A stretch of 56,983 nucleotides of DNA. Source: Actinomycetota bacterium. GTDB lineage: Bacteria > Actinomycetota > Thermoleophilia > Solirubrobacterales > Solirubrobacteraceae. Location: assembly GCA_005883215.1 (NCBI GenBank), contig VAYS01000013.1:1-56983 (forward strand), given 5' to 3'. Below the pieces are notes generated by a model that was not told the origin of the DNA, made no database searches, and saw only the letters and a list, made by a program, of their open reading frames with translations. A program made the translations under genes and the position numbers. Numbering within the stretch: position 1 is the first letter of the stretch; each line of letters opens with the position of its first letter. This document shows, piece after piece, positions 1 through 7,234 of this stretch.

Positions 1-210
1 GAGCTTCGCCGGCGCGCAGCCCGGCCGCCGAGCGACCTCTTTGTCGAGCTGGTCGATCTGGGTGCGGGCGGCCCGCTCGGCGTCCCGCTTGGTCCTGATC
101 GCGCCGTGGGCGGGGCTCGAGCCGCCGCAGCCGGCGGCGAGCACCACGGCAAGCGCACTCATGGTCGCGGCGGTTGCTCGACGGCGTCCGCTGACGGCGG
201 GCGGGGTCAC
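1..210 (-). CDS. Lipoprotein, hypothetical (3' end outside window)
   Basis: The start is GTG at 210, with an alternative in-frame ATG at 162. The N-terminus has an Arg-rich stretch, a short hydrophobic run and the lipobox LAAGC followed by GGSS, so the product should be a lipid-anchored extracytoplasmic protein. After the anchor comes a charged, helix-prone segment rich in Arg, Asp and Gln (RTKRDAERAARTQIDQLDKE), possibly a short coiled coil. The gene leaves the window at base 1. It lies 30 nt after the stop of the preceding lipoprotein gene and is probably the last visible member of the minus-strand operon running from about 1613. Function is unknown. Confidence 0.6.
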   Translation of the reverse strand, partial: MTPPAVSGRRRATAATMSALAVVLAAGCGGSSPAHGAIRTKRDAERAARTQIDQLDKEVARRPGCAPAKL

Positions 211-240
211 GGTGTGGCCTGTGGGTAGCGCACGAGGTTG

Positions 241-576
241 CTAGCCGCCGACGGTTTGTCTGCCCGGATCGATCGCCAACGCGCGGCCGTGTTCGTAGAT
301 CACGGTTGGACCCTCTCGGTACCACCACACCTCCCGTTTGCGGTCGTCACGCCCGATCGACGAGGGCGCACCGAGAAATGCGCAAACCTCACGTTTTCCC
401 ATCCGGCTTGTCGCGCCGAAGAGGATCAGATAGCGCTTCGGCTGGCTCGGGTGCGGCTGACCGTTGCAGGCGGACGCCCCGCTGGTGCGCGAGCCGCCGC
501 CGCATCCAGCAACCAAGGCGACGACCGCGCTCAACGCGAGGACGCCGGCCCGTGCTCTCAGCTGTCCTCGACGCAT
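241..576 (-). CDS. Lipoprotein with BamE/SmpA-like domain
   Basis: 111 aa from ATG at 576. A signal peptide (RRGQLRARAGVLALSAVVALVAGC) ends in the lipobox LVAGC and is followed by a Gly/Ser linker. The mature part contains MGKREVCAFLGAPSSIGRD and then WWYREGP, the order seen in SmpA/OmlA (BamE) domains, where 'xxeVxxxLGxPxxxxxxxxxxxWxY' is typical. The gene overlaps the upstream lipoprotein gene by 19 nt, so translational coupling is likely. In actinobacteria this fold is probably a generic extracytoplasmic module rather than part of a BAM complex. The domain call rests on motif resemblance only. Confidence 0.65.
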   Translation of the reverse strand: MRRGQLRARAGVLALSAVVALVAGCGGGSRTSGASACNGQPHPSQPKRYLILFGATSRMGKREVCAFLGAPSSIGRDDRKREVWWYREGPTVIYEHGRALAIDPGRQTVGG

Positions 577-980
577 CTCTCGACCTTCTTGCGGTTGGTG
601 TCGGTGGGGTAAAGGTAGATGACGGTGATGTTGCCGTGGCGGGTGATCGATCCGTGCAGTCGGGCGGCGTTGCGCGCGACGCTTGGCTTGGCACGGTTGG
701 CGTCGGCCTGGTTTGAGTAGAAGGCGATGAACGTTCCGGTGGTGATCAGCTCGCCGATCGGCGCTCCGGGCGCCGGCGCGGCGATGGTGGTTCTCGTGGG
801 GCCCTGGCCCGTGGAGCTGACCTGCGTGGAGCCACCAGTCCCACCGATCGAATTCAGGCCCGCGGCCTTCAGGCAGCGGCGCACCGACTCGATGCTCGGC
901 GCCTTGTGAGGGCTGTTGCCTCCGCACCCGGCCAGGGCGACGAGTGCGATGCTCGCGGCGGCGGCCGGCAGACACGTCAT
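558..980 (-). CDS. Lipoprotein, hypothetical
   Basis: 140 aa from ATG at 980. The signal peptide ASIALVALAGC carries a clear lipobox. A conserved-looking 'SIESVRRCLKAAG' follows, and near the C-terminus a Cys in KKVERCVED could pair with the first Cys. The start overlaps the stop of the upstream gene as ATGA (980-977), a classic sign of translational coupling, and the 3' end overlaps the next gene by 19 nt. The three genes 1613-241 therefore look like one compact operon of surface lipoproteins. I do not recognise a function. Confidence 0.7.
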   Translation of the reverse strand: MTCLPAAAASIALVALAGCGGNSPHKAPSIESVRRCLKAAGLNSIGGTGGSTQVSSTGQGPTRTTIAAPAPGAPIGELITTGTFIAFYSNQADANRAKPSVARNAARLHGSITRHGNITVIYLYPTDTNRKKVERCVEDS

Positions 981-1613
981 CGGGTTACGGGACTCGTCCC
1001 GGGTTTGGGGTAGTTGAGGCGGCTGCAGGCCAGGGCGCCTCTCATCCCCGTGCGGTTGGGCGGGCGCAGGCCAGGCCGGGAGCGCGACGGGTTGACGGGC
1101 CGCAGCGCCGGGATGGCCCGCAGTAGTTGCGCGTCGCCCTTGCCCGGGAGCTCCATGTGGATGACGGTGGTTTCGCTGTACACCACGCCGTGGGTGGTGT
1201 CCACGAGGGCTCCGGCTCCAACCCTTCGCGTCGGTATGGGGAGGCCGGATGTGGCGTTTCCGCACAGCGGGGTGTCTGATATCTGGATCTGAGGAAGTGT
1301 GCAGGGGTGGTCTGCGTCGGGTGGGTGGTCGCCGGGCCGGATGCACTCTCCGTAGGTGAACGTGAACAGGGGCGGCGGGAGCTTGGGGTTCTCGCGCAGC
1401 ACGGTGTGGATGTCCACGCCGGTCAGCGGTAGCCCCTCGAATGAGTCTCCGAGCGAGTAGACCGAAAAGCCCCCGTATGCCCGGGCCTGTCTCAGCGCCG
1501 CCCGATCGCTCGGGAACAAACCACGCTTGACACGGCTGCCCGAGCCTCCACACCCCCGCAAAACACAACAGCGCCGCCACCACAGCTGGGAGCAGCATCC
1601 CGACCCTGCCCAT
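977..1613 (-). CDS. Lipoprotein of 'YxLGxSF...FTYGxC' family, apparent frameshift in signal peptide
   Basis: The frame open from 1561 encodes VYSLGDSFEGLPL, then FTFTYGECIRP and a Cys-Pro region, matching paralogues at 31639-32435 and 39978-40388. It has no signal peptide of its own. In another frame from ATG 1613 lies MLLPAVVAALLCFAG. Dropping one G from the G5 run near 1555 joins the two into LLCFAGCGGSGSR, a proper lipobox. So either one base is extra (sequencing error or phase-variable tract) or the gene is recently inactivated. The C-terminal half (GVVYSETTVIHMELPG) is also shared with the 31639 paralogue. Function unknown; exported by inference. Confidence 0.65.
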
Positions 1614-1677
1614 GCCCGGAGGCTACTGCGGCACGCTCAAACCCGGGTAAGGCCGGTCGCTGCGAGCTTGGCTGGCC

Positions 1678-1870
1678 CTATGGGACCTGGATGCGGATCG
1701 AGACGTGGGTGATCCGGCTGGCTCGGGCGACGGCGGTGCGCCGAGCCTTCGCGCCACCGGCGTTGCCCGCAGCGTGTACGTGCCCGTGCCAGCCGGAACC
1801 TGAACCGGGAGCCCCGCTTGCGCACTGTTGTTTGCCCACGACAGCGCGCTTGGCCCGCGAGCGGTCATAC
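1678..1870 (-). pseudogene. Remnant of a secreted protein C-terminus
   Basis: On the minus strand one frame reads SALSWANNSAQAGLPVQV and then GTGTYTLRA. After a one-base slip the next frame reads NAGGAKARRTAVARASR and ends at a TAG at 1678-1680. 'GTYTLRA...' followed by a basic tail is the usual end of the secreted proteins in this window. No start or upstream domain remains, and the segment runs into the promoter of the plus-strand cupin. I read it as a decayed fragment; coding is not certain. Confidence 0.3.
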
Positions 1871-1877
1871 TGGGATT

Positions 1878-2396
1878 GTGCCCGAGAATGCTCGCACTGG
1901 GATGCGCTATGCGTGGCGTGATCCGCAACTTGATGACGGCGTGCTGCGCGGCGACTTCTGGCTTGGGCCGGGGAAGGGCGGTGCGCCCGATCACATCAAC
2001 CCGCTCTTTGCCGAGCATTGCATGGTCATTTCCGGAACCGCCGATTTTCGTCTCGGTAACCGTCGGTGGCGCGCCGTGGTCGGTGAGCAGGTGGTCCTGC
2101 CTTCGGGGGTGCCGCACAACTTTCGCAACGCCGGCGCCGATGAGCTGCAGGTGTATGTGGAGGGGCATCCCGTCGAGGGTCATCCCTCGAGCGAGTACCG
2201 GGAGTTCCTTGACGCTGTGTTCGACCACGGCGGGCCGACGACGTCCCGCGGACTGCCGCTAAACCCGCTGCGCATGGCCGTGATCCAAGCCCGATATCCG
2301 GACGCGATTTACCTCGCCTCGGTTCCGAAGCCACTGCAGCGCGGGTTGACCAAGCTGCTGGCGCCGCTCGGGCGGATGCTCGGGTACCGCCCCTAG
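1878..2396 (+). CDS. Cupin-domain protein
   Basis: 172 aa. GTG at 1878 is chosen because CATACT (1866-1871) lies exactly 6 nt upstream, the leaderless spacing seen at many genes here. A cupin core is visible: 'PLFAEHCMVISGTADFRLG' followed by 'GEQVVLPSGVPHNFRNAG', the second cupin motif with its His. The first motif lacks the usual HxH, so metal binding is uncertain. The C-terminal half (NPLRMAVIQARYPDAIYL, then a basic LTKLLAPLGRMLGYRP tail) is extra-cupin and typical of actinobacterial cupins near oxidoreductases. Substrate unknown. Confidence 0.8.
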   Translation: MPENARTGMRYAWRDPQLDDGVLRGDFWLGPGKGGAPDHINPLFAEHCMVISGTADFRLGNRRWRAVVGEQVVLPSGVPHNFRNAGADELQVYVEGHPVEGHPSSEYREFLDAVFDHGGPTTSRGLPLNPLRMAVIQARYPDAIYLASVPKPLQRGLTKLLAPLGRMLGYRP

Positions 2397-2739
2397 GGAG
2401 TATCTGGCGACCGCTGGTGGCAGCGGCCGGCACTCTCTCATGGCCGCGGGGGACCGCGCGATACGCATGCTCATAGGGTGACGATCCGCAGCTAAGCGCA
2501 GCGAAAGACCGACCTGCTCGCTGACCACCAACGAGCTTGCCCGAAAGCCATCGCGCGGCGTCGCTCGGGCCAAAGCAAAGTACCGCGCGCGAAACCAAGC
2601 AGGGCTCCGCCGGCGGGTGCCCGCAAACCCGCCCCTCGCCAATGGTTGAGGACAACGAGCACGCTCATGGCCTGTCGTAGGGCGCTCCTTGTGCGCGGTC
2701 TGCGTTTGGCGGTCGGCGCGGGCGGCTAGAAGCAGGGGG
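2397..2739. other. Intergenic stretch without a recognisable gene
   Basis: 343 bases between the cupin and the oxidoreductase. Reading all frames I found only low-complexity Arg/Ala-rich translations with no motif, and none of the dispersed repeats found from 4.37 kb on. An SD-like AGCAGGGGG just before 2740 belongs to the next gene. Confidence 0.5.
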
Positions 2740-4272
2740 ATGGCGACCAGCGAGAGGGCCGGGGTGCCTACGGTGTCGGCGGAGCAGTCGCTGTGGCTGG
2801 AGGAAGAGCCGGGAGCGTCGTGGCCGGCGCTCGAGCGCGACCAGCGCGTGGACGTGGTGGTGGTGGGTGGCGGGATCACCGGTGTGACGACGGCCCTGCT
2901 GCTCAAGCGCGGGGGGGCCAGCGTGGCGTTGCTGGAGGCGGCGCGGGTCGCCAGCGGCGTGACCGGGTGTACTACGGCGAAGGTCAGCGCCTTGCAGTCG
3001 ACGGTCTACTCGGCGATTGCCGGCCGCCATGGGGCGGAGGGCGCGGCCGCTTACGCCGACGCCAGCCGCGCGGGCGTTGAGCGCGTAGCCGCGCTTGCGG
3101 CAGAGGAGGGCATCGAGTGCGACCTTCAGCGGCGCCCGGCGTTCACCTACGCCGCCGCCGACAATGATTTGAAGTCGATCGAGCGGGAGGCCGACGCGGC
3201 TCGCGCCGCGGGGCTCGACGTGGTGATGACCGACGAGGTCGAGCTGCCCTATCGGGTAGCGGGCGCGGCGCGCCTGGACGATCAGCTCGAGTTTCACCCG
3301 GTGCGCTACGCGCGCGGACTGGCCGCAGCCGTCGACGGCGACGGCTCGATCGTGGCCGAGCAGACCAGGGCGCTGGCGGTCCAGGAGGGCTCGCCCTGCC
3401 GGGTGCGCACGCCCGGGGCGACGATCACCGCCGAGCACGTCGTCATCGCCAGCCACTATCCGCTGCTGGACCGGGGTGTGTTCTTCGCGCGCCTGGAGTC
3501 CCAGCGCTCCTACTGCATCGCCGCCCGCGCTCGCGGGCCACTGCCGCAGGCAATGTCGATCAGCGCCGGCGAGGTGACGCGCTCGATCCGCTCCTACGGG
3601 GACCTGCTGATCGTCGGCGGCGAGGGCCATATCACCGGGGCGAGCAAGGCCACCGCCGAGCGATACGAGACCTTGGAGCGATTCGCGCGCGCCCACTGGG
3701 ATGTGGAGGCGGTGACGCATCGCTGGTCGGCGCAGGATCCGGTGCCCTACGACCATCTGCCCATGATCGGGCGCTACACGCCGCGATCGTCGCGGCTGTA
3801 TGTCGCATCGGGATTCATGAAATGGGGATTGAGCGGCGGCACGATGGCAGCCATTCTGCTCAACGACCTCATTGCCGGCCGCGCGAATCGCTGGGCCGCT
3901 CACTTCAACCCGAACCGCCTTTCGGTTCGCTCCGCGCCCAAGCTCGCACAGCTCAACGCCAAGGTCGGACTGGAGCTGATCGGCGACCGCCTGCGGCCAG
4001 CCCAAGCCAATTCACCTGCGGACGTCCCAACCGGCCAGGCCCGCGTCGTTCGCGACCGCCTGGGCAAGACCGGCGTCTACCGCGATCCCGACGGCACCCT
4101 CCACGCCGTATCGCTGCGCTGCACACACTTGGGCTGCCTGCTTCGCTTCAACACCGCCGAGCGCAGCTGGGACTGCCCATGCCACGGCTCGCGCTTCGAC
4201 GCCGATGGCACCGTTCTCGAGGGACCAGCCACCAAGGCGCTCGAGCGTCGGCACCCCATCGATCGCGAATAA
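2740..4272 (+). CDS. FAD-dependent oxidoreductase with C-terminal Rieske domain
   Basis: 510 aa, ATG at 2740 with AGCAGGGGG just upstream. Near residue 35 is the dinucleotide-binding motif VVVVGGGITGVTTALLLKRG followed by an acidic residue (LLEA), typical of DAO/glycine-oxidase-type FAD enzymes. A second FAD contact is visible in YVASGFMKWGLSGGTMAA near residue 365. The last ~90 residues carry a Rieske [2Fe-2S] site, CTHLGC and CPCHGSRF, both pairs of Cys and His intact. This is the known 'FAD-dependent oxidoreductase + Rieske' architecture. Cytoplasmic; substrate not predictable. The gene stands alone, with no partner ferredoxin nearby. Confidence 0.93.
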   Translation: MATSERAGVPTVSAEQSLWLEEEPGASWPALERDQRVDVVVVGGGITGVTTALLLKRGGASVALLEAARVASGVTGCTTAKVSALQSTVYSAIAGRHGAEGAAAYADASRAGVERVAALAAEEGIECDLQRRPAFTYAAADNDLKSIEREADAARAAGLDVVMTDEVELPYRVAGAARLDDQLEFHPVRYARGLAAAVDGDGSIVAEQTRALAVQEGSPCRVRTPGATITAEHVVIASHYPLLDRGVFFARLESQRSYCIAARARGPLPQAMSISAGEVTRSIRSYGDLLIVGGEGHITGASKATAERYETLERFARAHWDVEAVTHRWSAQDPVPYDHLPMIGRYTPRSSRLYVASGFMKWGLSGGTMAAILLNDLIAGRANRWAAHFNPNRLSVRSAPKLAQLNAKVGLELIGDRLRPAQANSPADVPTGQARVVRDRLGKTGVYRDPDGTLHAVSLRCTHLGCLLRFNTAERSWDCPCHGSRFDADGTVLEGPATKALERRHPIDRE

Positions 4273-4341
4273 GCCACGCGCTGAGAGAACTTCGACGCAT
4301 CCCAGGCAAACCGACTGAAGGCCCGCCGCAGCTGTTTGTCG

Positions 4342-4388
4342 GCTGACGGGGAGCCTAGCGCCGCCGGTGAGGCCGCGGATCGCGCGGC
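4342..4388 (+). repeat. Extended 45-bp repeat ending in the core word (copy 1)
   Basis: GGCTGACGGGGAGCCTAGCG leads into TGAGGCCGCGGATCGCGCG. The same 45 bp, with three substitutions, recurs at 5945-5990. Each copy lies just beyond the 3' end of a minus-strand SnoaL-like gene. Confidence 0.75.
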
Positions 4389-4446
4389 GGCATATGCAGC
4401 GAGTGGGCCGAAATTTGTACGGACGCCGACTCGCTTGGGTCGTGCG

Positions 4447-4833
4447 TTAGCCGGCGGGGGTGTTGGAGTTGAAGATGTCGAGCACGATCTTGGTCGAGCC
4501 GTCCTGCTGGGCCTCGTGCACGACGACATACTTGCCGATCTCGGTCATTGCTTCGCCGCCCTCGGGCTCTATGCCCAGTGTGTAGCGGCCGTACTCGATC
4601 GTCATGTCTCCGGCTTCGCGAACGTCGAGCGGCTCCACATCCAGCGAGCGCGCGCCCATGTCGAGCAGCTGCTGCATGGCCGACTGGATCTCGGTCCGGC
4701 CCTCGCACGGCTCCATACCCGCGGGCAAGAACCTGCCATTCTCGGCGTAGAGACTGGCCAGGCCCGCAGCATCCCGATTGGCCACCCCGTCGTGAAATGC
4801 CTGCGCTACCGCATCGACCTCGGCAACAGTCAT
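4447..4833 (-). CDS. SnoaL-like / DUF4440-type NTF2-fold protein
   Basis: 128 aa from ATG at 4833, preceded by the strong Shine-Dalgarno AAGGAGGG 5 nt upstream. The sequence MTVAEVDAVAQAFHDGVANRD, LASLYAENGRFLPAGMEPCEGRTEI and YGRYTLGIEPEGGEAMTEIGKYVVVHE follows the alpha-cone NTF2 plan of DUF4440/SgcJ-type proteins, which bind small ligands or act as ketosteroid-isomerase-like enzymes. It is one of six such proteins in the window, and the only one with a clear SD rather than a leaderless start. Confidence 0.85.
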   Translation of the reverse strand: MTVAEVDAVAQAFHDGVANRDAAGLASLYAENGRFLPAGMEPCEGRTEIQSAMQQLLDMGARSLDVEPLDVREAGDMTIEYGRYTLGIEPEGGEAMTEIGKYVVVHEAQQDGSTKIVLDIFNSNTPAG

Positions 4834-4941
4834 CGATCCCTCCTTACAGTTGGCGCTCTGGGCACCCGCGCTGTCGCGGATCGACTCCGACCCTAAGCTT
4901 GCGCTCGCTCCAGGTCAAGCGCTCCTCCCAGCACACGCCAG

Positions 4942-5047
4942 TGGGCCGCGGATCGCGCACACAGCTGGGTTGGGCCGCGGATCGCGCGGACGACGCTCGT
5001 CGCGGACCGGGCGGAGCCACGAGGGAGGAGGCGGCGGATCGCGCACA
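4942..5047 (+). repeat. Core-word cluster, 2 good and 2 degenerate copies
   Basis: Copies have CGCGG at 4947 and 4976 (29 bp apart), then degenerate copies at about 5001 and 5033. The gene before points left and the gene after points right. Confidence 0.8.
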
Positions 5048-5065
5048 CGGTAGGGTCTCGTGTGC

Positions 5066-5491
5066 GTGGCGGATGTACCCAGACCCATCACAGGCCGCTG
5101 CCTGTGCGGTGGGGTGACCTATAGCGTCGACGCCGAGCCAGTCTGGCAAGGGGTTTGCTACTGCTCGAATTGCCAGCGCCAGACCGCTACGGCGTTCTCG
5201 GTGATCGTTGGCGTACCGAGCAAGGCACTCACGGTTGAGGGCGGCAAGCTCGCCTCGTTCAAGACTGCCAGCGAGGACTACCAGAGCACGACGGAGCGGC
5301 GGTTCTGCTCGGCTTGCGGGTCGCCGATATTCAGCACGATCGAGTCGATGCCGGGAGTGGCCTTCGTGAAGGCAGGGACGATCGACGATACATCGTGGTT
5401 CGAACCGACGGTCGAGATCTGGACGCGCTCGGCGCAGCCGTGGGCACCGCACTTTGAGAACGCCACGCGGTATGAGCGTACGCCGGACTAG
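5066..5491 (+). CDS. GFA-family zinc protein (glutathione-dependent formaldehyde-activating-like)
   Basis: About 141 aa. GTG at 5066 is preferred over GTG 5060 because TAGGGT (5051-5056) is too close to the latter; either is possible. Zinc-binding Cys groups are in the family order: CLCGG near the N-terminus, CYCSNCQ, then FCSACGSPIFS. The Mss4-like fold is followed by a conserved Trp-rich end (TRSAQPWAPHF). Despite the family name, most members have no proven glutathione or formaldehyde activity; the product is best read as a cytoplasmic Zn-binding protein. Monocistronic. Confidence 0.9.
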   Translation: MADVPRPITGRCLCGGVTYSVDAEPVWQGVCYCSNCQRQTATAFSVIVGVPSKALTVEGGKLASFKTASEDYQSTTERRFCSACGSPIFSTIESMPGVAFVKAGTIDDTSWFEPTVEIWTRSAQPWAPHFENATRYERTPD

Positions 5492-5536
5492 CTGACACCC
5501 GTGGCCTCCGCGTAGAGGAGGCGTCTCCGCTCGTAC

Positions 5537-5586
5537 CGGGGAGGGTTTGCCGTCCCCCAGAGATCGGTTGGGCCGCGGATCGCTTG
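5537..5586 (+). repeat. Hairpin-2 plus core word
   Basis: CCGGGGAGGGTTTGCCGTCCCC folds into a GC stem, and TTGGGCCGCGGATCGC follows after 9 nt. This is the 3' half of the two-hairpin composite element, lying in convergent position between the GFA and GST-like genes, where it could serve as a terminator. Confidence 0.7.
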
Positions 5587-5619
5587 GGCGGGGTCGGGCG
5601 CGTTAGCGAGAGGGGAGCA

Positions 5620-5925
5620 TTAGCTCTCGGCGCCTACGCGCTCTGATCGGTTCTGCTGGCGGATCCAAGAGAGGATGGCGCGCGAGTGGGTGATGACCGT
5701 CCCGTCGGGCAGCTTGAGCGCCGGCAGCTTCGTCGCTCCGGTCGCAGCGCGCAGCTCGTCGCGCGAGCCCTTTCGCAGGAATGGGATCGGGCTGCCGTGG
5801 CCGGCGATCACCTTGTCGTACGCGATGCCCTTCTCGCGCAAGGCCTCCTGCACGCGGCGACATGGATGCATTCGCGGGCCGCCGTCATCGCCGTGGCAAA
5901 CGAACAGCGTCGCGGTCTCAGTCAT
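5620..5925 (-). CDS. Glutathione S-transferase N-terminal / thioredoxin-fold protein
   Basis: 101 aa, ATG at 5925 with GGGAGGA upstream. The sequence begins TATLFVCHGDDGGPRMHPC, then RRVQEALREKGIAYDKV, and later TKLPALKLPDGTVITHSRAIL. The cis-Pro position (LPALKLPDG) and the 'S-R-A-I' sequence match the GST N-terminal (glutaredoxin-like) domain. No C-terminal helical GST domain follows, so this is a stand-alone N-domain protein. The active-site Cys position is unusual (a single Cys, not CxxC), so redox activity is uncertain. Confidence 0.8.
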   Translation of the reverse strand: MTETATLFVCHGDDGGPRMHPCRRVQEALREKGIAYDKVIAGHGSPIPFLRKGSRDELRAATGATKLPALKLPDGTVITHSRAILSWIRQQNRSERVGAES

Positions 5926-5944
5926 GTTGATCCTCCCGTTCGTG

Positions 5945-5990
5945 GGCTGGCGGGGAGCCTAGCGTCGCCGCTGAGGCCGCGGATCGCGCG
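5945..5990 (+). repeat. Extended 45-bp repeat ending in the core word (copy 2)
   Basis: Second copy of the 4342-4388 unit: GGCTGGCGGGGAGCCTAGCG, ending TGAGGCCGCGGATCGCGCG. Confidence 0.75.
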
Positions 5991-5992
5991 TA

Positions 5993-6406
5993 CTACTGGA
6001 CGGGTTGCGGGGCGGCGAGCGCGGTGGCCACGAGTTCGGTGTCGCAGTACTCGGTCAGCTCCTGCAACTTGCCCTCGGCGAGACGGCAGACGTAGCAGTA
6101 GGTGTTGTTGTATGGGTCGCCCGCCTTCGTGGTGACCCAGCCGAGGCACTGGACGACGACGTGATCGTCCTCGGCGATGAAGCGGTCCGCAGTATTCGTG
6201 TACTGGTCGGCGAACTGGGCGAAGAGCGGCGCCATCAGTTCCGTCAGGATCGCCCGTTTGCCGCGATAGGTCCCCGACCACTTTGTGGTGCCGATGATGG
6301 TCCAGGAAAAGTCCTCGGCCATCGCGTCGCGGAACGGCTCGGTGTTGCCCTGGGCGAGCTCGGAGAAGATGTCCTGCATCAATCGCTTGTTCTGGGCTGC
6401 GCTCAT
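5993..6406 (-). CDS. SnoaL-like NTF2-fold protein
   Basis: About 137 aa. ATG at 6406 is chosen over the in-frame start at 6418 because TATGGT lies 7 nt upstream of it, the leaderless arrangement. The sequence MSAAQNKRLMQDIFSELAQGN, DAMAEDFSWTIIGTTKWSGTYRGKR and DDHVVVQCLGWVTTKAGDPYNNTYCYVCRL has the layout of SnoaL_2-type proteins: N-terminal helices, 'F..W.I.G...W.G.Y.GK', then the long sheet. A Trp/Asp-rich cavity implies binding of a small organic ligand; substrate unknown. Confidence 0.85.
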   Translation of the reverse strand: MSAAQNKRLMQDIFSELAQGNTEPFRDAMAEDFSWTIIGTTKWSGTYRGKRAILTELMAPLFAQFADQYTNTADRFIAEDDHVVVQCLGWVTTKAGDPYNNTYCYVCRLAEGKLQELTEYCDTELVATALAAPQPVQ

Positions 6407-6425
6407 GCTCGAAACCATACGCCCG

Positions 6426-6445
6426 TCGGGCCGCGGATCGCGCGG
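6426..6445 (+). repeat. Core word, single copy
   Basis: TCGGGCCGCGGATCGCGCGG just upstream of the minus-strand SnoaL-like gene that starts at 6406. Confidence 0.8.
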
Positions 6446-6564
6446 CGCCCGGGTGCGGCGAGCACCGGCCGGGTCTTGTGGGTTCGTTCCAGGCGGGCAG
6501 GCTCGGGGCGTGCTGGGTCCCGTGTCGATACTGCCGCTGTTGGCCGAGGCCGGTAGCGAGCGAC

Positions 6565-6960
6565 CTACTCTTTGAGTCCGGCGGCTTTGAGGGCCTCCTC
6601 GGGGTCGGGGAACGATTTCATCGACAGAATGGTGCCGTCGCGAACCGTCCAGAGGTGTCCGTTACGGACCACGATGTCAACGCTGCCTCCCCGTGGTCGA
6701 GCGCGCCGTGTGACCAGGACCACGACCTGATCGCCGTGCTCGAGGAACTCCTTGGGCTCAAAAACCATGCTGTCGAACATCGCGATGTACTCCTCGCCGA
6801 ACCGCTGAACTGCCTGACGTGGCCGAAGCGTCCCGGCATCGGGTCCGCGCTGGGTCGTCATCTCGAAGTCCGGGTGCGTCTCGCGAAGCGCGGCATCCCA
6901 TTCGCGGCGATTTAAGGCGTCGTAGACGCGGCGCACAATCTCAACGTTCTGCTGCGACAT
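6565..6960 (-). CDS. SnoaL-like NTF2-fold protein
   Basis: 131 aa, ATG at 6960, with GATACT 9 nt upstream and no SD. It begins MSQQNVEIVRRVYDALNRREWDAALRETHPDFEM, the classic start of the Thermoleophilia SnoaL family. The end LWTVRDGTILSMKSFPDPEEALKAAGL is the equally typical 'v.t.rdGki.r...y.d.eeAleaaGl' tail. Full length with no missing segment. Adjacent paralogues at 5993 and 7235 suggest local expansion. Confidence 0.88.
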   Translation of the reverse strand: MSQQNVEIVRRVYDALNRREWDAALRETHPDFEMTTQRGPDAGTLRPRQAVQRFGEEYIAMFDSMVFEPKEFLEHGDQVVVLVTRRARPRGGSVDIVVRNGHLWTVRDGTILSMKSFPDPEEALKAAGLKE

Positions 6961-7234
6961 TCCCCGCGCAGTATCGCGCGCTGAGGTCCACGGCTACCGC
7001 GGGCATGCAGCGCCGGCGCGCGCAGCGCCGGAGGATGCTCCTTTGCGAGCGTGCACTACCGCGCGGACGGCGGTTGTCGCCGCGAGCATCCCGCCTGCGG
7101 CGCTGGGACACCGCGTGCCATCGCACTCGGGCGAGCGTTGGCCGCGGACCCGAGCGGAGCGGCGGGCAGCCGACGCGTCTAGTCGGCTGGAGGTCGGACG
7201 CGCGTGGGCATGTCCTGTGGGGGATACTGAGGGG

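Noticed and set aside
2026..2655. Minus-strand frame across the cupin 3' end and gap
   Set aside because: Product is Arg/Ala/Gly-rich with no recognisable order, and conflicts with the clear cupin on the plus strand.
2665..4005. Long antisense reading frame opposite the FAD/Rieske gene
   Set aside because: Arg/Gly/His-rich translation with no motif; the plus strand carries intact FAD and Rieske signatures.
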